Below are positions 1 to 5,854 of a stretch of DNA of 16,073 bases, piece after piece. The stretch is taken from contig CARXKP010000024.1 in assembly GCA_949096025.1 (NCBI GenBank), positions 1 through 16,073 of the forward strand, written 5' to 3'. The position numbers and the translations under genes are program-made. Under the pieces are notes generated by a model. The model was not told the DNA's origin. It saw only the letters and a list, made by a program, of their open reading frames with translations, and did no database searches. Every line of letters begins with the position of its first letter. The first letter of the stretch is position 1. Origin of the DNA: an uncultured Eubacteriales bacterium. Lineage in GTDB: Bacteria; Bacillota; Clostridia; Christensenellales; UBA1242.

Positions 1-60
1 CGCACGCACGTTTACGGCTGGCATTTGTTAAAGGTGTTAAGGCTCTCTATGAAAGAGTAA
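1..60 (+). CDS. 3' end of an unidentified gene (partial)
   Basis: Frame 1 is open from the window edge to a TAA at 58-60, giving 19 residues that begin RTHVYGWHLL. A strong intrinsic terminator starts three bases later, which supports a gene ending here. Too little remains to identify the product. Frame 3 is also open across this stretch but would run through the terminator, so frame 1 is preferred. The composition matches the richer G+C of the following mobile region. Confidence 0.3.
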   Translation, partial: RTHVYGWHLLKVLRLSMKE

Positions 61-62
61 AA

Positions 63-113
63 CCCGACAGATTTTCAAGGCTGAATAAGTCTGAAAGTTT
101 GTCGGGCTTTTTT
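63..113 (+). terminator. Intrinsic terminator after the partial left-edge gene
   Basis: CCCGACA at 63-69 pairs with TGTCGGG at 100-106. The stem continues inward with mostly A-T and G-T pairs (70-76 with 93-99), giving about 14 pairs around a 16-base loop. A T-tract follows at 108-113. It separates the upstream gene from the rep module. Confidence 0.85.
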
Positions 114-171
114 TATTTTCTCAAAAAACCTTGCCACTACGCCGTTTTCGTGCTTATAGGTGGAGGTTTTT

Positions 172-576
172 ATGCAGACAATAAAATATAAATTCGCAGA
201 CGGCACAACAAGCACGGTTGAGGTATCGGACGAACTTCACGCCGTACACATTGAAATTACTCAACAAGAAAAACGCAACCATTGGAAAGAAACAAGGCGG
301 CATACCTCGCTTTACTACTTTACCGATATGGGAATAGACTTTGAGGACAAGCTCACGGAAAGCCCGTTAGACGGTTACATACGAAAAGAGAATATCGCAA
401 GCATAAGAAAAGCAATATCTATGCTTACGCCTAAAAGACAAGAACTTATTTACAATGTATTTTTTCTTGGAAAGACTTATACCGCTATTGCGAAAGAACA
501 AGGCGTTTGCAGGTCGGCAATATCGCAACAAATGAAAACGGTGTACAAGCATTTACACAAATATTTGGGGGTGTGA
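172..576 (+). CDS. Sigma-70 region 4-like helix-turn-helix protein of a mobile element
   Basis: A 134-residue protein with an N-terminal part (MQTIKYKFADG) and an arginine-rich middle, followed by a C-terminal helix-turn-helix at about residues 85-130. The latter includes LTPKRQELIYNVFF and TYTAIAKEQGVCRSAISQQM, the pattern of sigma-70 region 4.2. From memory, similar small sigma-like proteins are common in integrative elements of Clostridia, where they are thought to control element genes. The ATG at 172 is chosen because a GGAGG lies at 162-166. A GTG at 160 in the same frame has no ribosome site. The next gene starts three bases after the stop, so it is probably co-transcribed with the small ORF and rep. 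The target promoters are unknown, and it could be a DNA-binding regulator rather than a true sigma factor. Confidence 0.8.
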   Translation: MQTIKYKFADGTTSTVEVSDELHAVHIEITQQEKRNHWKETRRHTSLYYFTDMGIDFEDKLTESPLDGYIRKENIASIRKAISMLTPKRQELIYNVFFLGKTYTAIAKEQGVCRSAISQQMKTVYKHLHKYLGV

Positions 577-579
577 TTT

Positions 580-837
580 ATGGAAAAAGAATTGTATCAA
601 GTCGTTGCGTATATCGCTTTACGCCAAAAGGACGGCTCGCCTATGATAAACGTACCCTTGTATGTCAAGGTGTCGGAAATAAACAAAAACGGTATGACGG
701 AAGCGCAAGAAAGCGTTATGCACCGCATATCGGAAATAATGATAAAGCGCAACGAAAAGCAATTAAGCGATTACTTTGCAAACGCAAACAAAACGGCAAT
801 AGGCGCGGGCGGCTTGCCGCCCGCGTGTGGCGTATAG
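580..837 (+). CDS. Small protein of unknown function in the rep module
   Basis: An 85-residue protein starting at an ATG preceded by a GGGGGTG ribosome site, three bases after the sigma-like gene. I do not recognise the family. It is soluble, with a predicted beta-rich N-terminus (QVVAYIALRQKDG) and a helical, charged second half. Its last codons are unusual: they encode the GC-rich hairpin at 803-826, and its TAG stop at 835-837 is the first three bases of the origin nonanucleotide TAGTATTAC. The coding region therefore runs into the replication origin, so its C-terminal sequence may be dictated by DNA structure. Given its position it may be an accessory replication or copy-control protein, but this is inference from context only. 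Confidence 0.6.
   Translation: MEKELYQVVAYIALRQKDGSPMINVPLYVKVSEINKNGMTEAQESVMHRISEIMIKRNEKQLSDYFANANKTAIGAGGLPPACGV
803..826. repeat. GC-rich hairpin beside the CRESS-type origin
   Basis: Bases 803-812 pair with 817-826 (ten pairs, one G-T) around the loop CTTG. No T-tract follows, so it is not a normal terminator. It touches the left base of the origin stem at 827. It contains GGCGGC at 808-813 and GCCGCC at 816-821, and GGCGGC recurs at 874-879 on the other side of the origin. These are candidate Rep-binding iterons. Confidence 0.6.
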
Positions 838-851
838 TATTACCACGCCAC
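827..851 (+). other. CRESS-DNA-type rolling-circle origin: stem-loop with TAGTATTAC
   Basis: GTGGCGT at 827-833 pairs perfectly with ACGCCAC at 845-851. The 11-base loop at 834-844 contains TAGTATTAC at 835-843. This is the nonanucleotide at the apex of circovirus origins and fits the general CRESS consensus NANTATTAC. By analogy Rep would nick between T841 and A842. The site lies 57 bases upstream of the rep start codon, the expected place. Stem, loop motif and matching Rep family together make chance very unlikely. Confidence 0.92.
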
Positions 852-863
852 TATGTCATAGTG
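849..863. repeat. Perfect palindrome overlapping the right arm of the origin
   Basis: CACTATGTCATAGTG is a perfect 7-bp inverted repeat around T856. Its first three bases are also the last three of the origin stem, so the two structures compete for the same bases. A one-base spacer disfavours a hairpin and suits a dimeric protein site. It lies 45 bases before the rep start codon and could be a rep operator or Rep-binding site. Confidence 0.5.
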
Positions 864-907
864 TAACGTATTTGGCGGCAATTTTATTACATAAGGGAGT
901 TTTGAAT

Positions 908-1951
908 ATGGACGAAAACAACAAGATTAAAATAGATTTATCGGTTATGGACGAAACGAACGGACAGCCGAAAAAGAACAAGCAAGCCCGCGACTGGTGC
1001 TTTACCGTAAATAACCCAGTACAAACCGAACAAGAATTTTTAGAGTATCTGAAAACAGTATCTGATTTGCGGTATGTAGTATTCCAGCGTGAACGCGCTC
1101 CCGAAACGGGAACGGAACACTATCAAGGGTATTTTGAGTTTACACAACCGAAATGGTTTACCACTATTAAAAAGTGCCTATCTAAAAAGACGATAGGCGT
1201 TGACGCACATATAGAACAACGTAGAGCCAAACGAACGCAAGCCCGACTATACTGTATGGACGAGGAAACAAGAATAAGTCCTACATACTATGAATATGGC
1301 GAGTTTATAGAGGACGGCGAACGCACCGATTTAACCGATATAATGCGCGATATAGAAAACGACGTGAGCTTTTACGACCTATCGAAAAAGCACGGCAACC
1401 GCTTTATACGGGTTATGAAATGGGCGAAAGAATACAGACAAGCATATTTAGAAAACAAGTACAAACGGCAATTTCGAAAAATGCAAGTTTATTATATATA
1501 CGGCTCGGCGGGTTGCGGAAAGACAAGTTACGTTTTCAACAAGTACGGCTACGACGACGTGTACAGAACAACAAATTACGAGTTCGGTTGGATAGACGAT
1601 TACAACGGCGAAAAAGTATTATTTCTTGACGAGTTCCGCAGTTCGTTCAAAATCTCGGAAATACTTGACTATTTAGACGGGCAACCGATACGAATACGCG
1701 GACGACACTTTAACCGCGTTGCTTGCTACGAAACGGTGTATATAGTTTCTAATATATCGCTAAAAGAGCAATATACCAACATACAACAAAACGAGCCTGA
1801 AACGTGGGCGGCGTTCCTACGGCGTATTACGGCTGTATATAACTTTGACATAAGTAAAGAAACGCCCGTAAATAAGCATACGGGCAAGTTACAAGAAAAG
1901 GCGGCTATAACCTTAATACCGCTTGATGATGACAGCGAAAGTCCGTTTTAG
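908..1951 (+). CDS. rep: CRESS-type replication initiator (HUH endonuclease plus superfamily 3 helicase)
   Basis: A 347-residue rolling-circle replication initiator of the kind found in circovirus-like ssDNA viruses and bacterial pCRESS plasmids. Endonuclease motifs: motif I CFTVNNP at residues 31-37; motif II HYQGYFEF at 71-78, with the metal-binding His; motif III YCMD at 115-118, where Tyr115 would attack the origin. The usual Lys of YxxK is Asp118 here. Helicase motifs: Walker A GSAGCGKT at 199-206, Walker B VLFLDEF at 237-243, motif C VSN at 280-282, and an arginine-finger candidate FLRRI at 303-307. The ATG at 908 follows AAGGGAG at 893-899. An in-frame GTG at 827 is rejected because it lies in the origin stem and has no suitable ribosome site. 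The origin sits directly upstream, making a self-contained replicon. Codon use (many CGN, GCG) differs from the chromosome to the right. Confidence 0.95.
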   Translation: MDENNKIKIDLSVMDETNGQPKKNKQARDWCFTVNNPVQTEQEFLEYLKTVSDLRYVVFQRERAPETGTEHYQGYFEFTQPKWFTTIKKCLSKKTIGVDAHIEQRRAKRTQARLYCMDEETRISPTYYEYGEFIEDGERTDLTDIMRDIENDVSFYDLSKKHGNRFIRVMKWAKEYRQAYLENKYKRQFRKMQVYYIYGSAGCGKTSYVFNKYGYDDVYRTTNYEFGWIDDYNGEKVLFLDEFRSSFKISEILDYLDGQPIRIRGRHFNRVACYETVYIVSNISLKEQYTNIQQNEPETWAAFLRRITAVYNFDISKETPVNKHTGKLQEKAAITLIPLDDDSESPF

Positions 1952-1960
1952 CGGCTCACT

Positions 1961-1981
1961 GGGTGGGTTCTCTTGGGTGGG
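1961..1981 (+). other. Putative G-quadruplex motif after rep
   Basis: Two GGGTGGG units (1961-1967 and 1975-1981) give four runs of three G with loops of 1, 7 and 1 bases. This meets the usual G3+N1-7 rule. It begins ten bases after the rep stop and lies just before the terminator. It could pause a polymerase or the replication fork. No function is shown by sequence alone. Confidence 0.5.
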
Positions 1982-1987
1982 CAATAG

Positions 1988-2021
1988 AAAAAGCACAAGG
2001 CATTTTAACCTTGTGCTTTTT
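1988..2021. terminator. Bidirectional terminator between rep and tRNA-Leu
   Basis: AAAAAGCACAAGG at 1988-2000 pairs perfectly with CCTTGTGCTTTTT at 2009-2021 around an eight-base loop. The T-run on each strand allows it to end both rightward rep transcription and leftward tRNA transcription. Confidence 0.85.
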
Positions 2022-2093
2022 CCTTACCTTTCAGCGATAAAACCCGCATACCCGTTTACGAATATATAGTTCGGGTTCAATCTCTGTCTGTCT

Positions 2094-2175
2094 TGGTGCG
2101 GATAACAGGAGTTGAACCTGCACCCTTTCGGACTGGAACCTAAATCCAGCGCGTCTGCCATTCCGCCATATCCGC
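2094..2175 (-). tRNA. tRNA-Leu, anticodon UAG, CCA encoded
   Basis: On the minus strand the acceptor arm GCGGATA pairs with TATCCGC and is followed by discriminator A and an encoded CCA (complement of 2094-2096). The anticodon arm is CTGGA-TTTAGGT-TCCAG, giving anticodon UAG (leucine, CUN). The T arm is GCAGG-TTCAACT-CCTGT and the D stem is GCG/CGC. A short extra arm (TCC-GAAA-GGG) fits a class II tRNA, though it is smaller than usual for leucine. Its 3' end faces the G+C-richer mobile region, the standard arrangement for an element integrated at a tRNA 3' end. A -10-like TATAAT on the minus strand (plus bases 2190-2195) lies at a suitable distance upstream, with no good -35. Confidence 0.95.
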
Positions 2176-2337
2176 ATATTCATAGTGCTATTATAGAATA
2201 CTACTATTGAACGAATACTATTTTATTATATTTTTTAAAAATTTGCAAGAGTTTTATTGTCTTTTATTAAAATAAAATATATTTCCGTATGTTTTGTTAA
2301 GTTCATTATAAAAATTTTTGAAATTATAATTGATAAA

Positions 2338-2366
2338 TTGATTAATTACAATTTTTATGTTATCAT
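2338..2366 (+). promoter_or_regulatory. Probable sigma-A promoter for the lipoprotein/nucleoside operon
   Basis: TTGATT at 2338-2343 and TATCAT at 2361-2366 are 17 bases apart, with an extended -10 TGT at 2358-2360. The predicted start (about 2373) would sit within the ribosome site at 2371-2379, so the leader is either very short or the true -10 lies elsewhere. The rest of 2176-2337 is AT-rich with nothing else recognised. Confidence 0.45.
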
Positions 2367-2382
2367 TTAAAAGAGGAAATTT

Positions 2383-2871
2383 ATGATTGGTAAAAGTGCT
2401 GAGGAGAGAAGAGGATATTTTGTTAAAAAAGTATTTTGTTTATTAAGTTTACTTTTTTGCTTTGCGTTTGTTTCTTCTTTTTTTGTTGGTTGTGGAGATA
2501 AAAATTCTGCTTTAATTACATATAGAGAGGCAAAATCTATTGCTGATACTAGCAATGATAAAAGTTATTCTTATATCCCTGTAGATGTTGAAATGTATAA
2601 TGTTAAAAAAGATAAAACTTTTTATCCAAGTGATTTTCACATTATTTTAAATGGTAACGATATGGTTTGTAAAAGTTTCTTACGTGTTGAAAATCTAGGG
2701 GCAACAATGGTTAATGGAGAGATTGTCTTTAAATATTCTGTAGTTGAAATGCCCCAGCAAATAGTGCCTGCTTATGACGGACGAGAGTTATGCCTTTATT
2801 TTGATAAAGAAATTGATGGAAATATAGTGGTACTTTATCAAGGAGTACAACTTGAAAAAGATATCGGTTAG
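2383..2871 (+). CDS. Putative lipoprotein, unknown function
   Basis: A 162-residue exported protein. The first 16 residues are basic, followed by a hydrophobic stretch (about 17-35) and a lipobox-like FFVGC with Cys37 as the likely lipid-attachment residue. The mature part begins GDKNSALITY and contains no domain I recognise. The ATG at 2383 follows AAGAGGAAA at 2371-2379. It is the first gene of an operon. The HAD-family gene starts 15 bases after its TAG stop and is in the same reading frame, so stop read-through would fuse the two proteins. It could be a surface-bound substrate-binding or accessory protein for nucleoside use, but only position supports that. Confidence 0.7.
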   Translation: MIGKSAEERRGYFVKKVFCLLSLLFCFAFVSSFFVGCGDKNSALITYREAKSIADTSNDKSYSYIPVDVEMYNVKKDKTFYPSDFHIILNGNDMVCKSFLRVENLGATMVNGEIVFKYSVVEMPQQIVPAYDGRELCLYFDKEIDGNIVVLYQGVQLEKDIG

Positions 2872-2886
2872 GTAAAAGGAGAAAAA

Positions 2887-3471
2887 ATGAAAATTGGTGT
2901 AGATATAGACAATGTTATAACGGATTTTGATGATTATCTTTTAAAAGAGATGATAAAAGAAGATAAGAATAAAAGAAATGCTGGAATTATAAATAAAAAT
3001 GCTCGTAGAATTTTAGATGGAATGTTTGATTGGACTCAAGAAGAATGGAAAGCTTTTTTAGCTGACAATATGGAAAATATGGCTAAACAAATGTCAGCAA
3101 GAAGGAATTGCAAGAAGGTGCTTGACAGATTGCTCGGAGAGGGTGATGAAATTTATTTAATTTCTCATAGAGCATATCCAGACTATAAGTCTCCAAGGGA
3201 AACGACAGAAAATTGGCTAAAAAAACACAAAATCAACTATACAAAACTTATTTTGTCGGAAAAACCTGATAAGACAAAAGAATGTAAAGAAAATAATATC
3301 GACATAATGATTGATGATAGAATAGGTCAATGTGAGAAAATGACAGAGCAGGGAGTAAAGTGCTTTGTAATGAGAACTAGATATAATTATAAGGACAAAC
3401 ACAATTTAAAAGTTGTATCTAGTTGGAATAATTTATATGAGGAGATATGTAAATGCAAAAAAGAAATGTAA
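2887..3471 (+). CDS. HAD-superfamily 5'-nucleotidase-like phosphatase (NT5C type)
   Basis: A 194-residue protein of the small 5'(3')-deoxyribonucleotidase-like HAD group, which removes phosphate from nucleoside monophosphates in the cytosol. HAD motif I is DIDNV at residues 6-10 (Asp6 nucleophile, Asp8 acid/base). Motif II is LISHR with Ser93, motif III Lys126 in SEKPDK, and motif IV IDDR with Asp143 and Asp144. The ribosome site AAAGGAG precedes the ATG closely. The gene overlaps the nucleoside hydrolase by 19 bases, so the two are probably translationally coupled. Context suggests it supplies nucleosides to that enzyme, with NMN or a pyrimidine monophosphate as plausible substrates. Substrate cannot be read from the sequence. 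Confidence 0.8.
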   Translation: MKIGVDIDNVITDFDDYLLKEMIKEDKNKRNAGIINKNARRILDGMFDWTQEEWKAFLADNMENMAKQMSARRNCKKVLDRLLGEGDEIYLISHRAYPDYKSPRETTENWLKKHKINYTKLILSEKPDKTKECKENNIDIMIDDRIGQCEKMTEQGVKCFVMRTRYNYKDKHNLKVVSSWNNLYEEICKCKKEM

Positions 3472-4337
3472 TTTTAGATACCGATATAAGTAATGAAATT
3501 GATGACCAGTTTGCACTTTGTTATTTAATGAAATCGCTTGAAAATGTCAATTTGCAGGCAATAACAATCGCTCCTTTTTCAAAGAGTGGATATTCATCTG
3601 CTTCTACCACAGAAGAGGGAACTGAACTTTCATATAACACCGCTTGTCTTGTACTTGATAAACTTCAAATGAGTGAGCAAAAGGATATAGTGTATAGGGG
3701 AGCAACAAAATATTTTTATGAAAGCAAAAAGTTGAATCCTGCAAGTGAAAAGATAATGGAACTCGCATTGACAAATGAACATACCACCATTGTTGCAATC
3801 GGAGCAATTACAAATGTCGCGTTGGCTCTACATAAAGCACCGGAGATAGCGAAAAAGGTTGATATAATTTGGCTTGGCGGAAATAGTTTTTTAAGCCCTC
3901 TTAATGATGAATTTAATTTCAGACAAGATGTTGAAGGGGTGCGAGAAGTGTTCAAGAGTGGAGCAGAAATTGTTGTAATTCCTTGCAGAAATGTTGCGTC
4001 AAATTTAGCAACGACCATATATGAAATAGAACATTATTTAAAAGGGAAGGGAGAAATAGGGGATTATCTCTGTCAAATTTTTGCAAACTGTAAAAAAAGA
4101 TTTGAAAAGACTGAACTTGACAAAATTGGTCAAAGTAAAACTCTTTGGGATTTATCGGCGATTGCTTACCTATTAAATCCAAGTTGGTTTACAGTTAAAG
4201 ATGTGCCTGTGCCAGAAATTTTAGATGATACATCCTATAAAATTGTGGAAGGTGAAAGAAAAATAAGGTTTGTAATGGATTTAAAAAGACATAATATCTA
4301 TCAAGATTTCTTTATTAAAATGGGTGGTATAAAATGA
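3453..4337 (+). CDS. Inosine/uridine-preferring-type nucleoside hydrolase
   Basis: A 294-residue N-ribohydrolase that would split a nucleoside into base and ribose. The calcium-binding N-terminus is DTDISNEIDD at residues 9-18. It is a variant of the classic DTDPGIDD with two extra residues, and from memory a known subgroup. Other family marks are AIGAITNVALAL at 115-126, WLGGN at 140-144, the EFNFRQD segment at 153-159, and LWDLSA with Asp233 as the C-terminal metal ligand. It overlaps the HAD gene upstream and shares ATGA with the hydrolase downstream (4334-4337), so all three are coupled. Substrate is unknown. The neighbours would suit nicotinamide riboside or an ordinary purine or pyrimidine nucleoside. 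Confidence 0.9.
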   Translation: MQKRNVILDTDISNEIDDQFALCYLMKSLENVNLQAITIAPFSKSGYSSASTTEEGTELSYNTACLVLDKLQMSEQKDIVYRGATKYFYESKKLNPASEKIMELALTNEHTTIVAIGAITNVALALHKAPEIAKKVDIIWLGGNSFLSPLNDEFNFRQDVEGVREVFKSGAEIVVIPCRNVASNLATTIYEIEHYLKGKGEIGDYLCQIFANCKKRFEKTELDKIGQSKTLWDLSAIAYLLNPSWFTVKDVPVPEILDDTSYKIVEGERKIRFVMDLKRHNIYQDFFIKMGGIK

Positions 4338-4828
4338 AAATAATTTTAGTAATTGATATGCAAAAGGGATTTATTAATAAGAATAATGAACATTTGGTTA
4401 ATGATATAAATAAATTTTTGAAAAAAAAGAGATTTGATAAAGTTATATTTACCAAATATAAAAATAAAGAGGATAGTCCTTTTGTTAAATTTTTAAACTG
4501 GAATGCTCTTACCGATGAGGAAAGTCAAAGATTTGTAGTTGACGGAGAAGCAGAGATGATTGAAAAGTATTCCTACGGTTTGCCTTTTGAAGAGATTTGC
4601 AAATTTAAGGAGAAAGACATAGAAGAAATTTATCTTTGCGGAACTGACTTAGATGCTTGCGTTCTTAATATTGCCTTTAACCTTTTTGATAATAATATTA
4701 AACCAATATTTATAAAAGAGTTGTGTGCGACCTCTTCTAGAGATGAGAATATGGCAGACTATGCTTGGCATATAATAGAACGCAACTTTGGCAGGAATTG
4801 TATTAAAAGTAAAGATGATATAAATTAA
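4334..4828 (+). CDS. Isochorismatase/nicotinamidase-family cysteine hydrolase
   Basis: A 164-residue member of the isochorismatase-like fold. The expected Asp-Lys-Cys triad is present as Asp8 (VIDMQKGF), Lys78 (EKYSYG) and Cys109 (GTDLDACV). The cis-peptide region just before the cysteine is divergent. It is slightly shorter than typical nicotinamidases. The start overlaps the nucleoside hydrolase stop in an ATGA, showing tight coupling. In this operon the simplest role is to hydrolyse a base amide released by the nucleoside hydrolase, for example nicotinamide to nicotinate. Other amides or an isochorismate-like ether are not excluded. The operon ends at the perfect palindromic terminator that overlaps its stop codon. 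Confidence 0.8.
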   Translation: MKIILVIDMQKGFINKNNEHLVNDINKFLKKKRFDKVIFTKYKNKEDSPFVKFLNWNALTDEESQRFVVDGEAEMIEKYSYGLPFEEICKFKEKDIEEIYLCGTDLDACVLNIAFNLFDNNIKPIFIKELCATSSRDENMADYAWHIIERNFGRNCIKSKDDIN

Positions 4829-4856
4829 AAAAGAACTCTAATTAGAGTTCTTTTTT
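4827..4856. terminator. Perfect bidirectional terminator between convergent genes
   Basis: The 30 bases form a perfect palindrome: A6-GAACTCTAA followed by its exact complement ending in T6. It overlaps the stop codons of both converging genes, so it serves the hydrolase operon and the LysR gene. Confidence 0.9.
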
Positions 4857-5742
4857 AATCTTTATTTAAAACAATATCGATAAGTTTTCTTGTTGCGAAA
4901 GACAGGCTATTTTTTTTGAGTGCAGCAAGTCCAATTTCGCGAAGAGGGAATTCAATGTCGGTGTTAAGTTTTACAAGATTGCCATTGTTAAGGTCATCTT
5001 CAACAAACTCTTTTGTTAACATTGAGTATCCAAAGCCAATCTTGGTGAGTTGGCAAACAACATTAAAACTTACTACCTCTATTTTAGGGAAGAGGCTGAT
5101 TTTTTTACTTTTAAAAAATTCGTCAATAAAAGTTCGAGTATTTGATGGTAATTTCTGAGTAATTAAATCATATTTTTTTAATTCATTTTGATTATAAAAT
5201 TTAGTACGATCCATATAATCAGGTGAAGCACAAATAATTTCTTGAACATTTGTAAAAGGGGTGACTTCAAGTTCCTCATCCTCTTTCATAGGCAAGTTTA
5301 AAATAAGCAGGTCTAGCAGTCCACTTTTAAGCATATTTACAAGATTAGAAGAAAGGTGATTTACGATTTCTATTTCAATTTTAGGATATCTTTTATGAAA
5401 TATTTTTAGATAGGGTATTAAAATATGTTGGGTTAGGGTGGCGGAAGCCCCAATTCGTATTGTCCCTACATCAACATTTTTAAAGGCTGAAAAAAGCCTT
5501 TCTCCATTTTCAATAAAATCAAGACCTTGTTTGATATTTTTATATAAAATTTCACCTTCTGTCGTAAGTCGAACGCCATATTTTGTTCTGTTAAATAAAC
5601 TTGCACCAAAAACATCTTCAAGCCTTTTTATCGCTTGAGATACGGCAGGTTGGGTAATAAATAACTCTTCACTTGCCCTTGAAATGCTTTCATTTCTTGC
5701 AACACTTTCAAATATCTTATAGTTATCAATAGTTCCTTTCAT
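4855..5742 (-). CDS. LysR-family transcriptional regulator
   Basis: A 295-residue regulator with the LysR winged helix-turn-helix at about residues 1-62 (FESVARNESISRASEELF, then ITQPAVSQAIKRLE, and LFNRTKYGVRLTTEG). A periplasmic-binding-like effector domain fills the rest, starting near the TIRIGASATLTQHILIPYL segment. The start at 5742 is chosen over an in-frame ATG at 5802 because GGAGAGGTGAAA directly precedes it, the upstream ATG has no ribosome site, and 295 residues is the normal family length. It is divergent from the nitrilase-family gene, so that gene is its most likely target. The shared promoter dyad also suggests self-repression. The effector ligand is unknown. Confidence 0.92.
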   Translation of the reverse strand: MKGTIDNYKIFESVARNESISRASEELFITQPAVSQAIKRLEDVFGASLFNRTKYGVRLTTEGEILYKNIKQGLDFIENGERLFSAFKNVDVGTIRIGASATLTQHILIPYLKIFHKRYPKIEIEIVNHLSSNLVNMLKSGLLDLLILNLPMKEDEELEVTPFTNVQEIICASPDYMDRTKFYNQNELKKYDLITQKLPSNTRTFIDEFFKSKKISLFPKIEVVSFNVVCQLTKIGFGYSMLTKEFVEDDLNNGNLVKLNTDIEFPLREIGLAALKKNSLSFATRKLIDIVLNKD

Positions 5743-5796
5743 TTTCACCTCTCCAAGATATAAGTTTTTGTTATGTCTAGCATAATATTTAACTAT

Positions 5797-5829
5797 TTGC
5801 ATTATATATCAAATTCTGATAAAATGCAA
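5797..5829. promoter_or_regulatory. Fully overlapping divergent promoters on a LysR operator-like dyad
   Basis: On the plus strand TTGCAT (5797-5802), a 17-base spacer and TAAAAT (5820-5825, extended by TGA) serve the nitrilase-family gene. On the minus strand TTGCAT (plus 5824-5829), 17 bases and TATAAT (plus 5801-5806) serve lysR. Each -35 overlaps the -10 of the other. The spacer holds TATCA-N5-TGATA at 5807-5821, a LysR-type dyad, nested in TTGCATT/AATGCAA arms at 5797-5803 and 5823-5829. Confidence 0.75.
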
Positions 5830-5854
5830 GTATATTACTAAAAGAGGAGAAAGT

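Noticed and set aside
160..171. GTG start at 160 for the sigma-like protein
   Set aside because: It overlaps the GGAGG that serves the ATG at 172.
133..853. GCCACTA shared by 133-139 and 847-853 as origin iterons
   Set aside because: A single 7-base repeat 700 bases apart is within chance, and there is no third copy near the origin.
827..907. Longer rep reading frame starting at GTG 827
   Set aside because: It starts in the origin stem, has no suitable ribosome site and adds residues unlike any Rep N-terminus. ATG 908 has AAGGGAG and a normal N-terminus before motif I.
4827..4856. Perfect 30-bp palindrome as a mobile-element end
   Set aside because: It has A and T tails, overlaps both stop codons of converging genes and has no second copy, so it is a bidirectional terminator.
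5743..5802. Longer LysR reading frame starting at 5802
   Set aside because: No ribosome site, and the region holds the lysR -10. The 5742 start has GGAGAGGTG and gives the usual family length.
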